A stretch of DNA of 64,000 nucleotides from Ipomoea triloba (GCF_003576645.1 NC_044925.1:13436607-13500606), one strand, 5' to 3'. Shown: positions 21,286-33,995, counted from the stretch's first letter. The notes: generated by a model not told the origin, from the sequence alone. Numbers and translations: made by a program.

Positions 21286-22573
21286 TCATAAATCAAATGA
21301 GGTCTTCTTTCTAAACCTCGGGTCTTGATAATACTCAAAAGTTTGATCATTTCCTTGGCCTCCACTTCTTTTCTTTTCTTGACTTTCCTTTTCATTGGCG
21401 AGTAAGGAGAGTCGTGGGTCTTTCTCATGCACCAATAAGAAGTGGGAATCCCTTGATTCAAACATAGACCAATGTGGGCCAAAACACTTAAGGCTTTCAA
21501 CTCCTCCCGGTTCCCAAATTCTTGTGAAATTCTCACCAAGGAAGTTTTCATCCATTGAAGGGTTTTCTTCATTCACTTCATGCATTCTATCAATTTCATT
21601 CTCCTTCAACACTTCCCCTTCCAATGGGACATTTTGGAGTTGTTCTTTGCCCCCATTATCAATTTGCTCCTTATCACCATTCCCTTGCAACTCTACACTT
21701 TCTCCCCAACTTGGTGTTTCCATCTCAATGCACTCATCATAAACCTCATCATCTTCACCTTCAAGGTCCTCACCCTCCTTTTCATCTCTATCAACCACAT
21801 GACCTTCAATTGGTAATAACAACTCTTGTAGAACTTCTTCATTAGAAGACAATTCTTGAGTGGGTTCTTGAGTTGTCAAACCTTGTCTTTGAGCCTTCAT
21901 GTTTTCTAATTGAACTTGTAACTCATTCATTTGCATAAGTATGTTGGCCATCATAAACTTCATCTCGAGATCTTGATCAAGTGGTTGGTATTCTTGTTGA
22001 GGTTCTTGATAGAATGGCTCTTGAGGTTCCCATTGATTATTGGCATATTCTTTCTCACTTTGTCTCATGGGATGTCCATCATCCTCAATGTTATCATCGG
22101 GTACAATAGTAACTCCCCAACGCCTAGCCAGCACCAAAGTTTCCTCATTTATCCCATAGCTCCCCACACTTGGTGAATGGTTGTAGTGATCATATGGAGG
22201 TTGAGTGTCTTGGGGGTATGGTGTGTAATGAATGGGTGAGGGGTATGGATTTTGATAGTAATCTTGTGGTGGGAAAGGATGTTGAGGTGGATTGGAGGCA
22301 TCTGAATATTGGGAGTATTGATCATATGAAACATATTGTGGATCTTGGTATTGTTGAGGATAAGGACTATGGTATGGAGGTTAGGAATAACAAGGTGGGT
22401 CTTGGGAAAGTTAGTGGTGGGTAAGGGTCAAATTGAGCATCATATTAATTATTTGGAGGTGGGGCTTGAATTGTACAAGGACTAATGGATGGGGCATTAT
22501 AGTATCCTTGTTGAGACATGTAGTCTCCATACCCTTCATAGGATTGAGAATGGTAGTATCCTCCTTGATCCAT
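21286..22573 (-). pseudogene. gag-position ORF, Gln/Pro/Tyr-rich, broken
   Basis: An ATG at 22573-22571 opens MDQGGYYHSQSYEGYG..., but meets TAA after 42 codons and needs a frame change near 22390. The frame then stays open from about 22370 to 21286, through QYQDPQYVSYDQYSQYSD and similar Gln/Pro/Tyr-rich sequence, SYGINEETLVLARRWG (22163-22116), a heptad-like helix (LEMKFMMANILMQMNELQVQ, about 21980-21920), a strongly acidic stretch, and a charged tail ending FRKKTSFDL. There is no zinc knuckle, protease or RT. Its place just after the PBS suggests a gag-derived protein; the function is unknown. Confidence 0.6.
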
Positions 22574-22732
22574 CTTAAAAAATCTCTTTCAATCAAATCA
22601 AATGATGTAGACTTGTAAGCACATTAGCAACAAAAAACAAACAAAAACAAAGAAAAAGCTTAGTCTCCTAAGATTCCCTAAACTCTAATGCTAGCAAAAT
22701 AAGCAATCACATAGAACCACCAAATTTCCAAT

Positions 22733-22750
22733 CCCCGGCAACGGCGCCAA
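22733..22750 (-). promoter_or_regulatory. primer-binding site of the Athila-like element
   Basis: Minus strand TTGGCGCCGTTGCCGGGG, four bases inside the LTR edge at 22755. This motif is usual for Athila/Tat elements; it fixes the element's orientation as minus. Confidence 0.88.
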
Positions 22751-22754
22751 TTTT

Positions 22755-24322
22755 TAATGTGGTAGCAAAAATGAGTGATGGTGAGTGTACGGGTGTGAAA
22801 TGTCGTTCCGCTGAGGATTGGGGGTTATGGCATGCAATATGCAATCACAAAACTAGGCAATAACACAAGGAAATCAACAAGAACCTAAGCAAACGGCAAC
22901 AAGGTAGAACAAACACATATAAACAATAGATAAATACAAAATAAAGAAATAGGACTCAAGTTAGGGGCATTACCATTTAGATGCTTTAACACTTAAGTTT
23001 GGGGGAAGAACATCAACCCTATGTTCTTGAGGCAAGAACAAAGGAATCCAAGTTTCCACAAGGATTAGAACAAAGGTTGCCCCATTTCCATGGTGTATCA
23101 ACCTAAGTTCTTGAAGAACAAAAGCTATTTAAGCCCCAAATCTACCTCTATTTCCATAGAAGAGAAAATGGGTTTGAGATTGGGTTGACTCAAGTCTCCC
23201 ATCCAATTTCCATTGAGATGGAAGACTTTCCAAAGACAAACAACAATCATTGTACACTAATCATTGAAAGATAGAAATAAACCCAATTCAAAGTCAAAAA
23301 CCCTAGGTGGGTTTCTTCACCTTTTTCATAATAATCAAAACTTAAGCATGAAAATAGATAATATAACCCTAAATCAAGCCCATAAACTAATTACTCATGA
23401 TTAAATAGCATAAAGAACACAAAAGCACAAGTAATAAACATAAATCTTGATAAAGAAAAGAGATAAGGGAAAGAAAGTTTCTCTATTGAAATAGGTGGAA
23501 GGATCTTGAAATCCAAGCTTCAAATCCAAGATTACAAGCTTCAAAAGTATTAAAATACATAGATCTAAGCCTAATCCAACCTAAAAATATAAAAGGAAGT
23601 GAATGGAAGTGTCTAGGGTTCAACCATGGGTCAAAATCGTGTTCAAAATGCACAAAACGAGCTTAAATAGTGAGCAGAGCAGGTGCCAAACGGCCTAGTA
23701 AACGACCGTTTGTGTGGCCATATGACTCCTCTTCAGAAACTGCATTTTTGTACTGTAATTCGGCCTAAATCAAATGGCCATGCATACGGCCGTATCTGAG
23801 GCCGTATGCCAACTCTCCAGAAACTGCATTTTCGAATTCTGTGTAGCTACTTTGACTTCTAGGCTGTTTTTCACCATTTTCCGTTCAGAATTACGAAATT
23901 TGTATTTCTAGAAAAGTTGTAGATCTTGAAGTATTCTTTCCATTGGATCAAGGATCGCTTAATTTAGACATTTCTAGGCTGAGATATGATCCAATAACCG
24001 AACAGTGTTCGAAATGAGCGAAAATTGCAATAACTTGATCTTTTGTTCTTCTTTTGTTTTGGTTTGTCTAAATGACAAAGACCATTGAAAACATCAATTT
24101 TAGACTTCCTTAGGAGTATTGCATCCATCTACATAGCTTCATATTTGGCCTCCATTTGACTCCAATGTCCACCAAAATGCTCATCTTTGCTTCTAATGCT
24201 TTCCAACTCATAGTCCTTGCAAACTAACACAAATAAGCACTAATTCTCATGAAATTTGGAATGATCTATAAACAAAATAAGTTAGTGAAAGGGGGAAAAT
24301 ATAGACAAATAAGCACTTATCA
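22755..24322 (-). repeat. 5' LTR of the Athila-like element
   Basis: 1568 bp, adjoining the PBS. Longer than the 3' LTR through small indels, for example an extra short repeat AAAAGGAAGTGAATGG near 23590. Confidence 0.93.
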
Positions 24323-24869
24323 CTAACAAAGTGAAAAAACATAACTAGTCCAAGAGAGGGATAGAACTAAGGCATACTAACGCGCTCTCAATATCGGACG
24401 CTATGTAAATTCTCAGTCTTACTTATAAATCTATATAAGTATACATTTGATATCCAAAAGTAGGTTTTCAACTCAACACACACACACACACGCACACACA
24501 CACACACACAGAGACAGACATATATATCAACGAAAACCATCACAAATAAGATTCCAAAAGACTCAAGCTCAATCAAGATAATATGATTCAAACAAAAAAC
24601 TCATTAATTAGGAATACACGAATCAAACCACTTCAAGAGATAGACTACTAACAGTACAAGTAACAATTTAGAATCGAAAGACAATACTGAGGAACAACCT
24701 TAGCACACAACGAGGTAGGGAACAACAATATTAATTCAACTTCTAACATAGGAACCAACAAAGCATTTCCATTTGCACAATCTCAAAGAATACATATATA
24801 CATGCATAATATATATAGGGGTTATGTCAATTCCATACATACACTAAATCCAACCGAACACCAGTCATC

Positions 24870-25030
24870 CGAAACACCAGTCCAACAACAACACCAAAAT
24901 GGAGCCGAAGCTCACGCCGCCTATCCAATGGAGTCGAAGCTCACTCTGCCTGCTCAAATTCAGCAGTACACAGGAGCCGAAGCTCAAATACCGCCTATCC
25001 AATGGAGCCGAAGCTCAAATACCGCCAATC
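24870..25030 (-). repeat. minisatellite in solo LTR A (GGAGCCGAAGCTCA units)
   Basis: The motif GGAGYCGAAGCTCA with CCGCCTATCCAAT recurs about five times with 31-48 bp spacing. It occupies a position in the LTR comparable to the CAATCACAGGG minisatellite of the LARD family. A (CA)n tract lies at 24476-24511 in the same LTR segment (24328-25555); the rest of that segment shows no gene. Confidence 0.75.
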
Positions 25031-26889
25031 CAAGGGATTACACACATATATAGAGTTCAAAGAATAATAATCAAGAATCCAGAAGATCATTATATATATC
25101 AAAATCATACTCAATGCCAAAGAAATTGCACATACATATATCTATATCTGTGAATAAACAATGGAACCAATACTTCCAAGAGGCAGATATGAGAGTCATG
25201 ACGATAATTCAAAAGTATATTCAATATAGACATCAAAGGGTGATACTTCATAGCAAGATAGTGCTCAACAATTGCAGTAAAGGATGCGCAAGACTCACAA
25301 TAGACTTATGTTGAATAAGAGATAAACAAAAAATACACGGGAGGTCAAATACGTACTTGAAACAGAATGCATCAGAACTAACGGTGAAGTGCAACGGGGG
25401 TTAGATACTCGCTGGTCACCACCGCACGAACGCACGGGGAGGATGTGCGGGCATCAGACCCCCGCCACATACGCCCTTAATACACCTAACGGGTGTACCT
25501 CAAGGTGAACACAAGACCGTGGAGGTCTCTCGCTAGGCCAACCAAACAACAGACATGTAACACCCCAATTTTCCACTCTTATACTTTATTACAAATCAGT
25601 AATCAGACGCTGCGGAAGCTTACATCTTATCAACAGAAAACTGGGTGCTACCGCCACACCTAGAGTGAATTCTATCACCTCTTTGACAAACTCCACTCTA
25701 AGTGCTAAGGCTAAACTTACAACACCAATATACTACAACAACATCATAGTAGACCTCAACCTGCACTTCTCTTCTATTCAGAGCTCATCGGCTACAGAGG
25801 CACTCACTAAACTGCATCTGATAAAAACAATACACATTGAAGTGCAGTTAGCGCGACGGCTAAGTAAGGATATCCACGGGTTATTCAAAACTAAATAAAG
25901 GTTTTGGTAAAACTTTTACATGTAACCCTATCCTTACTCATCAGCCGAGGTTCTACCTGCAACAGTTACACATAGAAACGTGCACACATAATAGGCAACA
26001 ATTTCAATATCAATCTTGAATCACTTTCCCTCTAGGCGAGGTCATACAATAATCATTTACTTACTCAAAGCATATATTGCTAAACATTTAAGCATATAAG
26101 CAAGTAATGGAAAAACACAAATTCCACATTTTGTTCTCAATCATTTTCTTTTGAAAAACCTTTCCCTCATAAGGAAATTCTCTTCACTTTTCATATTTCA
26201 AAGATAGATCACCCACAACCTTTGGGTATTTTCCCCTTTCACTTCTCAAAGACAGATCACCCACAACCTTTAGGCATTTTCACTTTTCATCGTCTCTTTT
26301 CGGTAGCTACAGCGTAACTACGTTCATACTTCAAAATCCACTTGGTTCTAGATAGAAAGTGAGTGTGAAGCGTTTGGAGTATCCTTTCTCCACTTTTGAC
26401 GGACCACTTGGATCGTTCAACTCGGGTTCAGTGGTCATCGCCCGGTCTAATACTGATCCCCTGGACTTATAGGAGCGTTAGAATGATTCCTAGCTAGCCT
26501 CACTAGGTTCACAAGAACGACTCCTACCCGAATATGGAGTGACTATACTTAAGTGTGCACACCCCCGCAGGAAACCCTTTTCCTTCCGGGTGATATAGTA
26601 CTCGGCGAATAGACTTCGCCCACAACAGTATGAACTGGTCATACAATAACATAACCACCATACGGGTGAGGCATTTTAAGCTCATCTTTATCCCGTAGGC
26701 TACAAAACAAGGTCCTTCACCACTTTTACTAGAACAAAGGGTTGAAAACATTTTCCTTCCTTTTCCCTTTCCTTGAGTCAAAAATCACTTTTTGGACATT
26801 TTCCACAAAATCAAATCCTCCTTTGAAATCAATCACCATTCTTAACTTAGTTCAAAAGTCTTGTTTCTCAAAACATTTTCCATCACCAC

Positions 26890-27370
26890 ACTACACATAT
26901 GTATATATATGCATTCAACATAACATTTTCCACATTTATGCATACTCACATAAAGTACACATACCATATATATATATACAATCTTTATTTAATTATACAT
27001 ATATACTCATATATGTACATATATACAGTTTACATACACACACATCACACGTATATATATACATAAAACACATATACATATATACTTACATACTATACTA
27101 CACGTATACATACTATATATATACATATACGTATAAATATATATTTTACACTACACACACACACCATATATATATATACACCACACACCATATATATATA
27201 TATACACCACACACACACACCCATACGTAACATATATATATAACCTATATTACTACTTACGTATGTACATATCACACACACACACGTACACCATATATAT
27301 ATATATATATCATGCTACACACACACAATATATATATACATATCACGGCATATACATATATATTTATACA
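26890..27370. repeat. TA/CA/TACA microsatellite tract in solo LTR B
   Basis: Nearly 500 bases of alternating TATATA, CACACA and ATACGTA words with few other sequences. Confidence 0.9.
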
Positions 27371-28090
27371 TAAATACATAATTTCCTCACTTCATAGCAT
27401 ATATACACCACATAACATATAGGTTTCATGTACACCAATCAACAACAATTCATACCCTAGCTATCAATTATCTAGTTTCAAATAACCTCAACCAAATAAA
27501 GGGATTCCTTACCTCAACCAGGTTACTAGTCCCGTAGAAGACCTTTTGGAGTTGTTTTTCCCCAATTTTTACTCAAACCCTAGGAACAAAATCAACACCA
27601 TAACCACAAATATAAAGAAACTAAGCTTAGATTCAAGCTCTAGGAAGGATTACAAAGCTTTTTACCGAATAAAATCGAAGTCTTACCGAATATAATCGAG
27701 AGATGTGAAGGAATTTGGCTATGGAAGCAAGCATCAAGGTGGAAGAAATGAAGATGATCCAACTCTCTCTCTCTCCCTCTCTCTCTCTTGAACTCACGAA
27801 ATGGGAAATGGGAAATGAAGAAATGGGACTTTGCTCATTCTTATCATATATATATATATGTTCACGAATTGGAATGGGAATGATAAGAATGAAAAATCAA
27901 CAAATGTTATCAGAATTGTGGCTTATGGGATAAGATCAAATAAAAATAATAATAAAATAAGCTAAAATATCTTAGCTTAGACTGATCGGGATTGAGACAG
28001 ATGAATTTTCGGTAGAAAATAATCCAAATAGAATAATTTCCGAAACTAAAAATTTATTTCAGACTGGAACTCAAAATTGGGCTAGGTTCG

Positions 28091-28116
28091 GTACATCGCG
28101 AAATTTCGCGATGTAC
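28091..28116. repeat. 26-bp perfect palindrome
   Basis: GTACATCGCGAAA followed directly by its reverse complement. It lies in the U3 part of solo LTR B. The related solo LTR C keeps only the AAATTTCGCGATGTAC half, near 41684-41699. Confidence 0.9.
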
Positions 28117-29252
28117 GATCACAAATAATTTTTAGCTGCTATGGGCTAATCTAATTAAATAGGAAATTCCAGAATAATAGTATGGTGTCTAAAAATCCAT
28201 TTCCTATGACAATCGGGTCCGAACAAAATTCCTAAAAATTTTACGGTTCGTAACCGGTACGTACGGTCGCAGCTTATTACTAACTATTCTAACTAGCAAA
28301 AATTATTCTGAATATCTATGAATCATAACTCATTAATGTCAACGCCTTAGGATAAAATAATAATGTTAGGAAAAATACGGGGTATTACAAGACATACCCA
28401 GACTTGAAGCATACAATATCTCAAACGACAACTCATATTTTGAATAAATAGACTCAGTTCTAGAAGCTAACAAATCATATGAAATCCCATAAACTCAATA
28501 CATAAACACAAGGATTCAAGAACATACAACATAAATCAATAACAACACAAGAAACCCTTCAAGAACAAGACATATATCAAGGAATAACCACCAAATATAC
28601 ATAGGGATTTCAAGAATACACTAACATCATATTATAGAGTGAAAATAGGTTTTGTAAGACATGAAATTTACCTCTTGAAGCTAGCTAACCACGCCAAGAC
28701 CTTCCAATGGTCACCCTAGCATGCCTTCTCCACCTTGAAGAACCATAAAAGATAAAACTTTGCTTGTATTCTTGAAATTAAAAGAAGATGAATTCAAGGG
28801 CTATGGAGGGTGAGAGTGGCGTGAGAATGGAGAAAGATGGAGGTGAGAGAGTGAAGGTTATTAGGTTATTTTATCTCATTTGGATAAGGTGTGCTAGGTA
28901 TATTTATATACTTACATATATATGTGTGTATACTAGGTTGGAACTAATAAGAAATGGGCCATTATAAAAATAGAAAGTGGGTCATTTCCTCTTATATAGA
29001 TTTTATTATAAATACAAGGGCTTATTTTTATGGATTTGGGTAAATAGGAATTAAATATATACATATGAGTATAACAAAAGCCTTAGAATAATTATTCATA
29101 TGCATTATTCATAGAAGTTGGGCTTTTAGCATAAATTATATATTCTAGGAACTTATTGATTCAATCAACGAATTGAGCTAAAATAGGGAATAATCTCTTT
29201 AGGAAAATAATTCGCTAAAGTAGTTCGGGTTAAATTATTTCGGGGTGTCACA

Positions 29253-29825
29253 CAACTAATTGTGTTTGAGTGACAAAGGAATGCATCGTTAAACAACTCG
29301 ATAGGGCAAGCCAGAGACACTCTCTAAGCTTACGTAGTCCGAAACCTTAAGTATGGAAGATTTGTCTAGGACAAAATGTGTCCTAGGAACATATCCCTAA
29401 GTCAACTATCATTAAATGTCAGCACACTTTATGGACCAACGGCTAAAATAATATTGACACCCACATGCACTCAATACCCAACGGTCTCTACTCATTGGTC
29501 AATAGGGTTTTGAAATTTTGTCTTCCCCTCCAACGGGAGAAAATTTCACACCTACAAATACCACATTCTCACACAGAATGCAGTGCTAGTCTGAAAAATT
29601 TTAAAAAGTGCTATAAGCTTGAGAATCATCTAGTTCTAAGTGACCAGTTTTGAGAGAGACATTTTACAAGTTCTAAATCAAAATTTCCAAGAAGACTTGT
29701 GATAAGTGCCAAAGATGCTACATTTTGTGGGGTGTTTGAGAGACATATTCTGCTATAATTGGAGTCTTTTGAGCCTATGACATGCTTAGAATAGCTTATT
29801 TTGATAAAAGATAGGCACAAGGACT
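29253..29825 (+). mobile_element. Sirevirus-like LTR remnant, right part
   Basis: Resumes after solo LTR A. Contains CCTCCAACGGGAGAAAATTTCACACCTACAAATACC in pattern (29528-29563), parallel to CCCTCCAACAG...AAATTCCACCTATAAATACCC in the other Sirevirus-like LTR (44112-44150), which is the likely promoter region. The right limit is uncertain because no LTR terminus or PBS follows. Confidence 0.5.
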
Positions 29826-30487
29826 AATTGTAGTTACATTTGTGGAAGATAGCAAAATTGTAATTTTCAGGGCACTTCGACAACAGTTCGGTAATTTGAG
29901 CATATCTTGAGCTAGGAGTGTCCAAATGAGGTGATTCAAGTGGCATTAGAATGATAACTTAAAGGGATACAACTTTGATGAAGACCAAAAAGGTAAATTT
30001 TGATTTTGTTGTGGTCCATGAATGCGGACATTTCGTCGATCACGCATGGACTGAAAACAGAAACATCCACGAACGTGGATTGAAACCAGCACGAATTTTA
30101 AAGAGGTGCTTTGGAAGGAATGCTATTTAAGCTAGGTTTTTTCTCTCTCTAGAGTAGAATCAACTAGCTACACTCCAATTTATGTATTTTGAAGATTGCA
30201 ATCAAGGATTCTAATGTGGTAATCATCTTTATCCATCTCAATTCCTTTTTAATTTACTTTCTACATTTGATTTCGATGATTTTGTATTCTTCAATACATT
30301 TGATTTCGATGATTTTGTATTCTCCAATTACATTATGAATTGTGGCTACATTCACCTAGGAGTTGGATTTGATGATAGAAGATTGATGAGATTCTTGCTA
30401 TTGTGTGGATGATGTGATGTCTTAATTCTTGCTCATTGCCGTCCGAGATGTCTTAACTTAGCCCGCAAGGCCAGCCAATTTCCCGAA
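29826..30487. other. LTR-like sequence, family not assigned
   Basis: Contains GAGTGTCCAAATGAGGTGATTC...GATACAACTTTGATGAAGACC, a pattern seen in plant retrotransposon LTRs. A 29-bp block with CATTTGATTTCGATGATTTTG is duplicated at 30264 and 30297. There are no clear ends; it stops where the reverse copia LTR begins. Confidence 0.4.
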
Positions 30488-30900
30488 CGACATTCGTGCC
30501 CGCAGGTGCCGGCGCACACGAGTTCAAGCCTTTTCGAAATCATTTTGGGATTTGATTTGCACCCCCCTGCGCGCGAGAGAGAGCCTCTATGCCATACAAG
30601 TCAATTAGCCTTAAAAAGGCTCTTGTATTTATAGTGGGTGAAATCCCCTTCCCAAACCAATGTGGGACAAGGCTTTCCTTAAGCTTTTCCCACACAAATT
30701 CCATCTCAATGGGTCTACTTTGAGAACCAATTTCTCATTCACCCATTATCCATTTTGAGCGTATAATATATCGATCTCTTCGTCTCACTACGGAGAATCC
30801 GAATCCACTTTGACCCGACCCAAATCGGATGTGGACCCTACATATATTTATACCACAAAATGGCCACTTAAAATGCCATTTTATTGCTACTTTTCCAACA
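30488..30900 (-). repeat. LTR of copia copy B, truncated
   Basis: Minus strand starts TGTTGG at 30900 after the tract GTGGGGGAT. It follows copy A to the GGGCACGAAT block and then stops matching. The probable TATA box (minus-strand ACTATAAATAC) lies at about 30625-30635. Confidence 0.75.
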
Positions 30901-31484
30901 ATCCCCCACATGAATGAAAAATTGATTTTCAAGGGAATTTTGAAATCGGAAACAACTGCGTTCAACGGTTGATTCCTGCATAGCAGGGGTAGGTGTGACC
31001 CTTTGAACCTTGCCTCGTGAGATCTATATACTCTACTGGCTGTACGGTAGAACGCGATGTCTTTGAACCGACTGCCGTTTGTGTAGACATTTGACAAATC
31101 TCACACAGGAACCATCCAACCACGTCCTGTTCTCATGACTGTGCCCATTTTGGTCATGGGACACCTGCCTGGTTCTGCAAGAGTTTCTAAAGAATTGAAC
31201 CCAATTCAATTCTCCTTTGAAGCGACCCACACTTCTCTCTCACATAGGTGATTCTTTCTCGAGTTTCCCGCAACTCAACACATGTTAATTGACTTTGCAC
31301 ACTTAGCACAAATCAATTCAACAATCGAATCATTAAAGCACTAATGTGCTAGCCTCGATCAGGAGTCACTGTTTTAACGAGGAGTGGTAGGGAGTCCGGG
31401 ACCCCACAGTGACACGCTATTCCATAATTTAGTTGTCCCATTGAACCTAGGTGCCAGCTAGGTTGGGTATCCACTATGGAAGTT

Positions 31485-32283
31485 TTAGCTCAAGGGCTTT
31501 AGACCCATTCCTCGTGCCAACCTCTCGACAACTTCTTTGCTCAACCCTTTGGTTAGCGGATCCGCTATATTGTCTATTGACCTCACGAAGTCAATCGAGA
31601 CAACACCAGTTGCGAGGAGTTGTTTAATGGTATTATGTCTACGACGCATATGTCTAGACTTACCATTGTACATATGACTCTTTACTCTCCCAATTGTTGC
31701 TTGACTATCACAATGCACACATATTGGAGGTAAAGGTCTTTCCCAACTTGGAATATCTTCCAAAAAATGGCGTTGCCATTCAGCCTCTTCACAACACTTG
31801 TCCAAGGCAATCATTTCAGATTCCATTGTGGATCTAGCTATTACTGTTTGCTTGGAAGATTTCCACGCAACGGCTGCACCGGCTAGTGTAAACACATAAC
31901 CACTTGTGGATTTAGAATCCTTAATGTCTGATATCCAGCTCGCATCGCTATACCCCTCGAGTACAGCAGGATATCTTACATAGTGCAGTCCGAGATCACG
32001 AGTATACCTCAAGTATCTCATGACTCTCACTATTGCCTTCTAGTGCATCTCACCGGGATTGCTAGTATACCTACTAAGTTTACTAACCGCGAAGGCAATA
32101 TCCGGCCTTGTACAGCTCATAAGATACATTAAACTACCAATAACCCGAGCATATTCTACTTGAGAAATACACTGTCCATGGTTTTTGGTCAGTTGAAAGT
32201 TTGTATCAAATGGTGTTTTAACCAATTGATTATCATCCTTATTAAACTTTTCAAGGATCTTATCAACATAATGAGATTGGCTC
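31485..32283 (-). pseudogene. pol: copia pol fragment: end of RT and RNase H
   Basis: The frame from 32283 to the TAA at 31485-31487 is open except for one TAG in the 32030-32040 region, where copy A has TGG (MHWKA). Motifs: [15 protein letters not shown] and [15 protein letters not shown] at the end of [33 protein letters not shown] (RNase H core), [12 protein letters not shown], and HNTIKQLL. The stretch is better preserved than the same part of copy A. Confidence 0.9.
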
Positions 32284-33000
32284 TGTTAGGAACCCCGAAC
32301 TGTTGATTTTGATGATACCAACTATCCGAGGAGACCCCTAACTTTTATCTTTCCTTTAGAGTAGGTTTCTGTTTTGTATCTTAGTCTTATAGGAAAACCG
32401 AATCCTTAATAACTGGTGTTCATACCGAAGTCTTGAAGAATCCAACCGAGGAGTTGAAAGACCGAAGAATAGAAGATCTGAAGATATGAAGACTTAAAGA
32501 ATGGAACACTAAGATCGCAGGTCAAAAAATGGAAGGGCCAAGCTTTTATAACCAAGCAATCAAAAGTTTGATTGTCTCGAGGAGATTAAGAGAAATGATG
32601 AGGTCAATCATTCCCTCACACAACCAAGGCAAAGACATTCTCTGATAAGTTGTCTTATCTACTGCCTTGAGTGTAACACCCCGCATTTTCCCTATTATTA
32701 TTTTAAATATAAATATTTAAAATGAGGGGTTATTTCTTATTAAGTAATTATTAAAATAATTATAAGTATAATTATTTCCTCATGGGCTTGGAATAATGTA
32801 TTTTTGGATTACCTATTATTATTATTATTATTATGTTACTACAAAATGTTCTTAGCCCAATATACCTATATAGATATATATTTTATAGTATATGATTTTT
32901 ATTATGGGCTATGGACCCAAGGAATTATTTTAAACTAGATTATAGATATGATATAAACTACTCTTGACCCAACTAGCATAGTCCAATTGTATAATCTTTC

Positions 33001-33008
33001 CTATAAAT
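33001..33008 (+). promoter_or_regulatory. TATA box of LARD 5' LTR
   Basis: CTATAAAT in CTATAAATAGCC; the 3' LTR has the same word at about 39055. Transcription would start about 30 bases downstream. Confidence 0.65.
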
Positions 33009-33910
33009 AGCCCTAGCCCATTTTTGGAAACCTACCCTAAATAGAATGAGTGAATTGTCTTCTCCTTCCAAATGCATCCGCAGCCAAAAACATTCCTTCT
33101 AGCCTCTCTGTTTCCCATCTCTTTCGTTGTAGCAGCCGACTATCAACAAAGGTGAACCTTGGCGATGGTCTTCGTCTCCCACAACAGAAATAAAGGACTC
33201 CAGCAGCAATGGCCGCCGAGTCCGGTACTGCGACAACAATGGAGAGCTCCATCGGCGGCAACCCTGTTTCTCTCTCTCGTCTTCACGTTCCAGTGGGAGT
33301 GTAGCAGGCGATCGTCGACAACATAAAAGGTAGCAGCTGGACGTCACTCTCTCGGTTAGCAACACTTGGGATCGGCAAAGGGAGCAACTTTAGCCTCTTT
33401 CGTCGACGGCAAAGTCGTGGGCAGTAGCTATGGCGGTTTCCTCTTCCCCGTCTAGCCTCAAAAGCGTCCGGCAGGCACGACTCACCCATGAAGAACCCCT
33501 CGACTGACTCCTAGCGTGGTCGACGGAAATGGCAGAGCAGAGCATCAGATTCCCCTCCTTGTTTCTTCGGCGGCGTGCCATAAACAGAGGTGGCATGGCG
33601 ACGGGCTTCACGTCTCTGTTTTCGGCGTGAACAGTAGCGACGGGAGCACCCTTCTCCTCGACGTCGTCCATGCGGCAACGCGACGGGTGGTAGTGACGGC
33701 GGCGGTGCTCCGGCGTGGCTTCTCTCCTCTCGACGTGGCGGTAGTGAAGGGTGATCGCCGGCGCATTCATTCCCACGGTAGAAGGTGGCGGTGGTTCCCC
33801 TTCCGATAGGCAGTATCGGAGCACGTTGGCGGCATAATCTTGTCCGTCTATGAAGGCCGGCAGAACGTACGAAGGATAATGGTTTGGTGGTCTCACATCA
33901 TGGCAATAAG

Positions 33911-33995
33911 AAACGAAATGGCGTAGTTGTATGGTGTCCCTATGTTGGGGTTGGAGGGCGCGGGTTCGAATCCCTTTGAGGTAATAGCTCTTTTT
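33911..33995 (+). other. tRNA-like pol III cassette inside the 5' LTR
   Basis: TGGCGTAGTTGTA (box A, 33919-33931), GGGTTCGAATCCC (box B, 33962-33974) and a T5 stop (33991-33995) are spaced as in a tRNA gene. CCC...GGG pairing between the boxes could form an anticodon stem. The acceptor ends do not pair well, so it is more likely a tRNA relic or SINE head than a working tRNA gene. Confidence 0.6.

Larger units (their letters stand above)
17781..24322 (-). mobile_element. complete non-autonomous Athila/Tat-like Ty3/gypsy element
   Basis: Two long direct repeats of about 1.56 kb bound a 3.4-kb centre. Target duplication CTAAC at 17776-17780 and 24323-24327 is exact. On the minus strand the LTR starts TGATAAGTGC and ends CTACCACATTA. 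A few bases inside the 22755 edge lies TTGGCGCCGTTGCCGGGG, the primer-binding site typical of Athila/Tat. Just before the other LTR is the purine tract AAGTGTGGGGAGT. No protease, RT or integrase is visible; the only coding remnant is a gag-position ORF. The LTRs differ at scattered single bases and a few small indels, so the insertion is fairly recent. Confidence 0.92.
25556..28389 (-). mobile_element. gypsy-type solo LTR B
   Basis: Termini TGTAACACCCC and GGGGTATTACA, flanked by exact AGACA duplications (25551-25555 and 28390-28394). Length 2834 bp. No internal region is present, so an LTR-LTR recombination event is likely. Near its U3 end (minus strand) it shares TTTCGCGATGTAC and ACGTACCGGT-like blocks with solo LTR C at 41383-43960, which marks them as one family. 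The open frames across 26742-27281 are simple-repeat artefacts. Confidence 0.9.
17527..29252 (-). mobile_element. gypsy-type solo LTR A, split by two later insertions
   Basis: Termini TGTAACACCCC (17527) and GGGGTGTCACA (ending 29252) are inverted, as in the other large LTRs of this window. The flanks are CAACA (17522-17526) and CAACT (29253-29257), a 5-bp duplication with one mismatch. Removing the Athila-like element (17781-24322 plus one TSD) and solo LTR B (25556-28389 plus one TSD) leaves about 2.3 kb, the right size for one LTR. No PBS or PPT is attached, so it is a solo LTR. Its segments are 17527-17780, 24328-25555 and 28395-29252. Confidence 0.75.
30488..32283 (-). mobile_element. 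Ty1/copia retrotransposon, copy B, truncated by a Sirevirus insertion
   Basis: A reverse-orientation partner of copy A. From the plus-strand left it has a truncated LTR (to 30900), the 580-bp non-coding block, RNase H and the end of RT. It is cut at 32283, inside RT, where a Sirevirus-like LTR begins (TGTTAGGAACC at 32284). The other part of this copia copy is not found in the window. Confidence 0.9.

Noticed and set aside
26742..27230. 162-codon frame
   Set aside because: It passes into TA/CA simple repeats; the early part is LTR sequence.
33390..33896. 168-codon minus-strand frame repeated at 39445-39951, with several other shared frames
   Set aside because: The copies are the two LTRs of one element, so conservation is not independent; the region is GC-rich and open on several frames at once.
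33911..33995. Functional tRNA gene
   Set aside because: The acceptor arms do not pair and the sequence lies within LTRs; tRNA-like relic preferred.
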